Below, piece after piece: positions 63,092 to 64,000 of a stretch of 64,000 nt of DNA. Source of the stretch: Methylocaldum szegediense (GTDB lineage Bacteria > Pseudomonadota > Gammaproteobacteria > Methylococcales > Methylococcaceae); contig NZ_OX458333.1 of assembly GCF_949769195.1 (NCBI RefSeq), forward strand, positions 3,878,001-3,942,000, given 5' to 3'. The number at the start of each line of letters is the position of its first letter. The stretch's first letter is position 1. The position numbers and the translations under genes were made by a program. A model generated the notes under the pieces. That model saw nothing but the letters and a program-made list of their open reading frames with translations. It did no database searches and was not told where the DNA came from.

Positions 63092-64000
63092 TTAGCCCGC
63101 CTTGGATTTCAGCGCATGGCTGGTCAAGTTCTTTCCGAGGTCCCAGATGGCTCCCGGAACCTTGTGGCAGTCGGCAATGACTTCGTCGAGAGCGGCGAGT
63201 ATCCACTGCGTGTCCTTTTCAGTGATGACCAGCGGCGGAAGAAACTTCACCACGTTCATGCCGTGCCCAGCAACTTGGCTCAGGATGCGGTGGTTCTTGA
63301 ACAGCGGAATCGTGATCATCTGGCTGAACAGTCCTTTATTGGCGGTTTCCAGGAGGTTCCATGCGGCCTTCAGGGAGAAACTCTTGGGCGAGCCGAATTC
63401 GAGAGCGATCATCAAGCCCTTGCCGCGAGCTTCCTGGAACAACTCGTATTTGTCGACCAGCTTCTGCATCCCAGTCAGAAGTTCTTCTCCATGGCGGGCG
63501 GCTTTCTCGACCAGCTTTTCGTCTTCGATGACCTTGAGCGTGGCTAGACCAGCCGCCATCGCCATATTGTTCTTGGAGAACGTCGAGCCGTGTACCACGG
63601 CACGGTCCATGCGGTTGAAGACGGCGTCCATGATGGTTTTGGTCATCGCTACTGCACCGACCGGGACGAACCCTCCGGACAAAGCCTTGGCCGTCAAAAT
63701 CATGTCGGGTTTTACGCCCCAGTGTTCGATCGCCCAGAACTTGCCGGTACGGCCGAGGCCGGTCTGAATTTCGTCGGCGACGAACAATGTTCCGTATTTG
63801 GCGCACAAGCGAGCCGCTTCCGGCAGGTAATCGTCGCTCGGCAGGTTGACGCCCTTCCCCTGAATCGGTTCGACGATGAACGCCGCGACATCCTTGTTGC
63901 GCAAGGCTTTGTCCAAAGCCTCGATGTCATTGAACGGGACGGCGATGCATTCCGGCAGCAAAGGACCGAATCCTTCGCGGAAAATCTTTTCGCCGTTCAG
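63092..64000 (-). CDS. Class III aminotransferase, HpnO-like (partial)
   Basis: The 3' 303 codons are in the window; the frame is open to the right edge, so the start lies outside. PLP aminotransferase class III: IVEPIQGKGVNLPSDDYLPE, LFVADEIQTGLGRTGKFWAI (Asp of PLP binding), and the Schiff-base Lys in MILTAKALSGGFVPVGAV. The C-terminus has VAGHGMNVVKFLPPLVITEK. It resembles hopanoid aminotransferase HpnO (aminobacteriohopanetriol formation) but acetylornithine/4-aminobutyrate-type activity cannot be excluded. Confidence 0.75.
   Translation of the reverse strand: MNGEKIFREGFGPLLPECIAVPFNDIEALDKALRNKDVAAFIVEPIQGKGVNLPSDDYLPEAARLCAKYGTLFVADEIQTGLGRTGKFWAIEHWGVKPDMILTAKALSGGFVPVGAVAMTKTIMDAVFNRMDRAVVHGSTFSKNNMAMAAGLATLKVIEDEKLVEKAARHGEELLTGMQKLVDKYELFQEARGKGLMIALEFGSPKSFSLKAAWNLLETANKGLFSQMITIPLFKNHRILSQVAGHGMNVVKFLPPLVITEKDTQWILAALDEVIADCHKVPGAIWDLGKNLTSHALKSKAG

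Noticed and set aside
1-64000. CRISPR arrays, tRNA or rRNA genes
   Set aside because: No regularly spaced short direct repeats, no cloverleaf and no rRNA-like sequence were noticed by eye; the spaced repeats found are the three dispersed hairpin elements.

Overview
The window reads as a chromosome segment of a GC-rich gammaproteobacterium, most likely a methanotroph of the Methylococcaceae (Methylococcus/Methylocaldum type). The main pointers are an epimerase/Rieske oxygenase pair resembling the bacterial sterol C-4 demethylation genes sdmB-sdmA, an MlaC/HpnM-like protein, a class III aminotransferase resembling HpnO, a copC-copD pair, a two-heme cytochrome c4, and Pseudomonas-like synteny (algZ-algR-hemC-hemD-hemX-hemY and a long fliL-to-cheW flagellar/chemotaxis block). 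The species is inferred from gene content. No rRNA, tRNA or CRISPR array was seen.

Layout. 1-1.0 kb: 5' end of an exported protein and an IS1380-type transposase remnant. 1.36-3.92 kb: an unusual export-like cluster. It encodes a small Sec-secreted protein with a double-glycine-like leader motif (ending G-K) after its signal peptide, a lipoprotein of the C39 peptidase family, and an outer-membrane barrel-like protein that begins, after its signal peptide, with an excisionase-type helix-turn-helix. 4.1-6.7 kb: a broken cation-efflux gene and two DUF2382 (YsnF-type) stress genes. 7.1-12.2 kb: an IS graveyard with two identical-length IS481-type elements in inverted orientation, one fused in frame to a VPLPA-CTERM HAF-repeat protein, plus fragments of a transglutaminase/RHS-like gene and of other transposases. 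12.3-18.5 kb: rtcA, polX, engB, cytochrome c4, dsbA and an EEP-family hydrolase. 18.7-20.9 kb: an orphan Wzt-type ABC ATPase and an FRG-domain protein. 21.4-27.8 kb: hemYXDC and algR-algZ on the minus strand. 28.3-36.9 kb: a discoidin-containing glycosidase, opgD, sdmBA, a Dabb-domain protein and a membrane hydrolase. 36.9-39.1 kb: a YihY-type membrane protein and an unknown secreted protein. 39.8-59.9 kb: fliLMNOPQR-flhBAF-flhG-fliA-cheYZAB-motCD-parA-cheW-cheW and two small trailing genes. 60.1-64 kb: mlaC/hpnM-like, copD, copC and an aminotransferase cut by the window edge.

How the genes work together. The flagellar block encodes the export gate (FliPQR, FlhA, FlhB, FliO), the switch (FliM, FliN), polar placement and number control (FlhF, FlhG), the late sigma factor FliA, and the full signalling chain from CheA to CheY with CheZ, CheB and two CheW proteins, plus a MotC/MotD stator and a ParA that probably positions the chemotaxis array. 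hemC-D-X-Y is the tetrapyrrole branch downstream of porphobilinogen, and AlgZ/AlgR is its usual upstream two-component neighbour.

Non-coding highlights. A ~150-bp intergenic element made of five consecutive hairpins occurs three times (about 15995, 25719 and 31203) with paired changes in one stem. A ~620-bp hairpin-rich block separates fliP from fliQ. The two IS481-type copies have exchanged flanks: a 6-bp target duplication is split between them, and undoing the inversion restores a reading frame.
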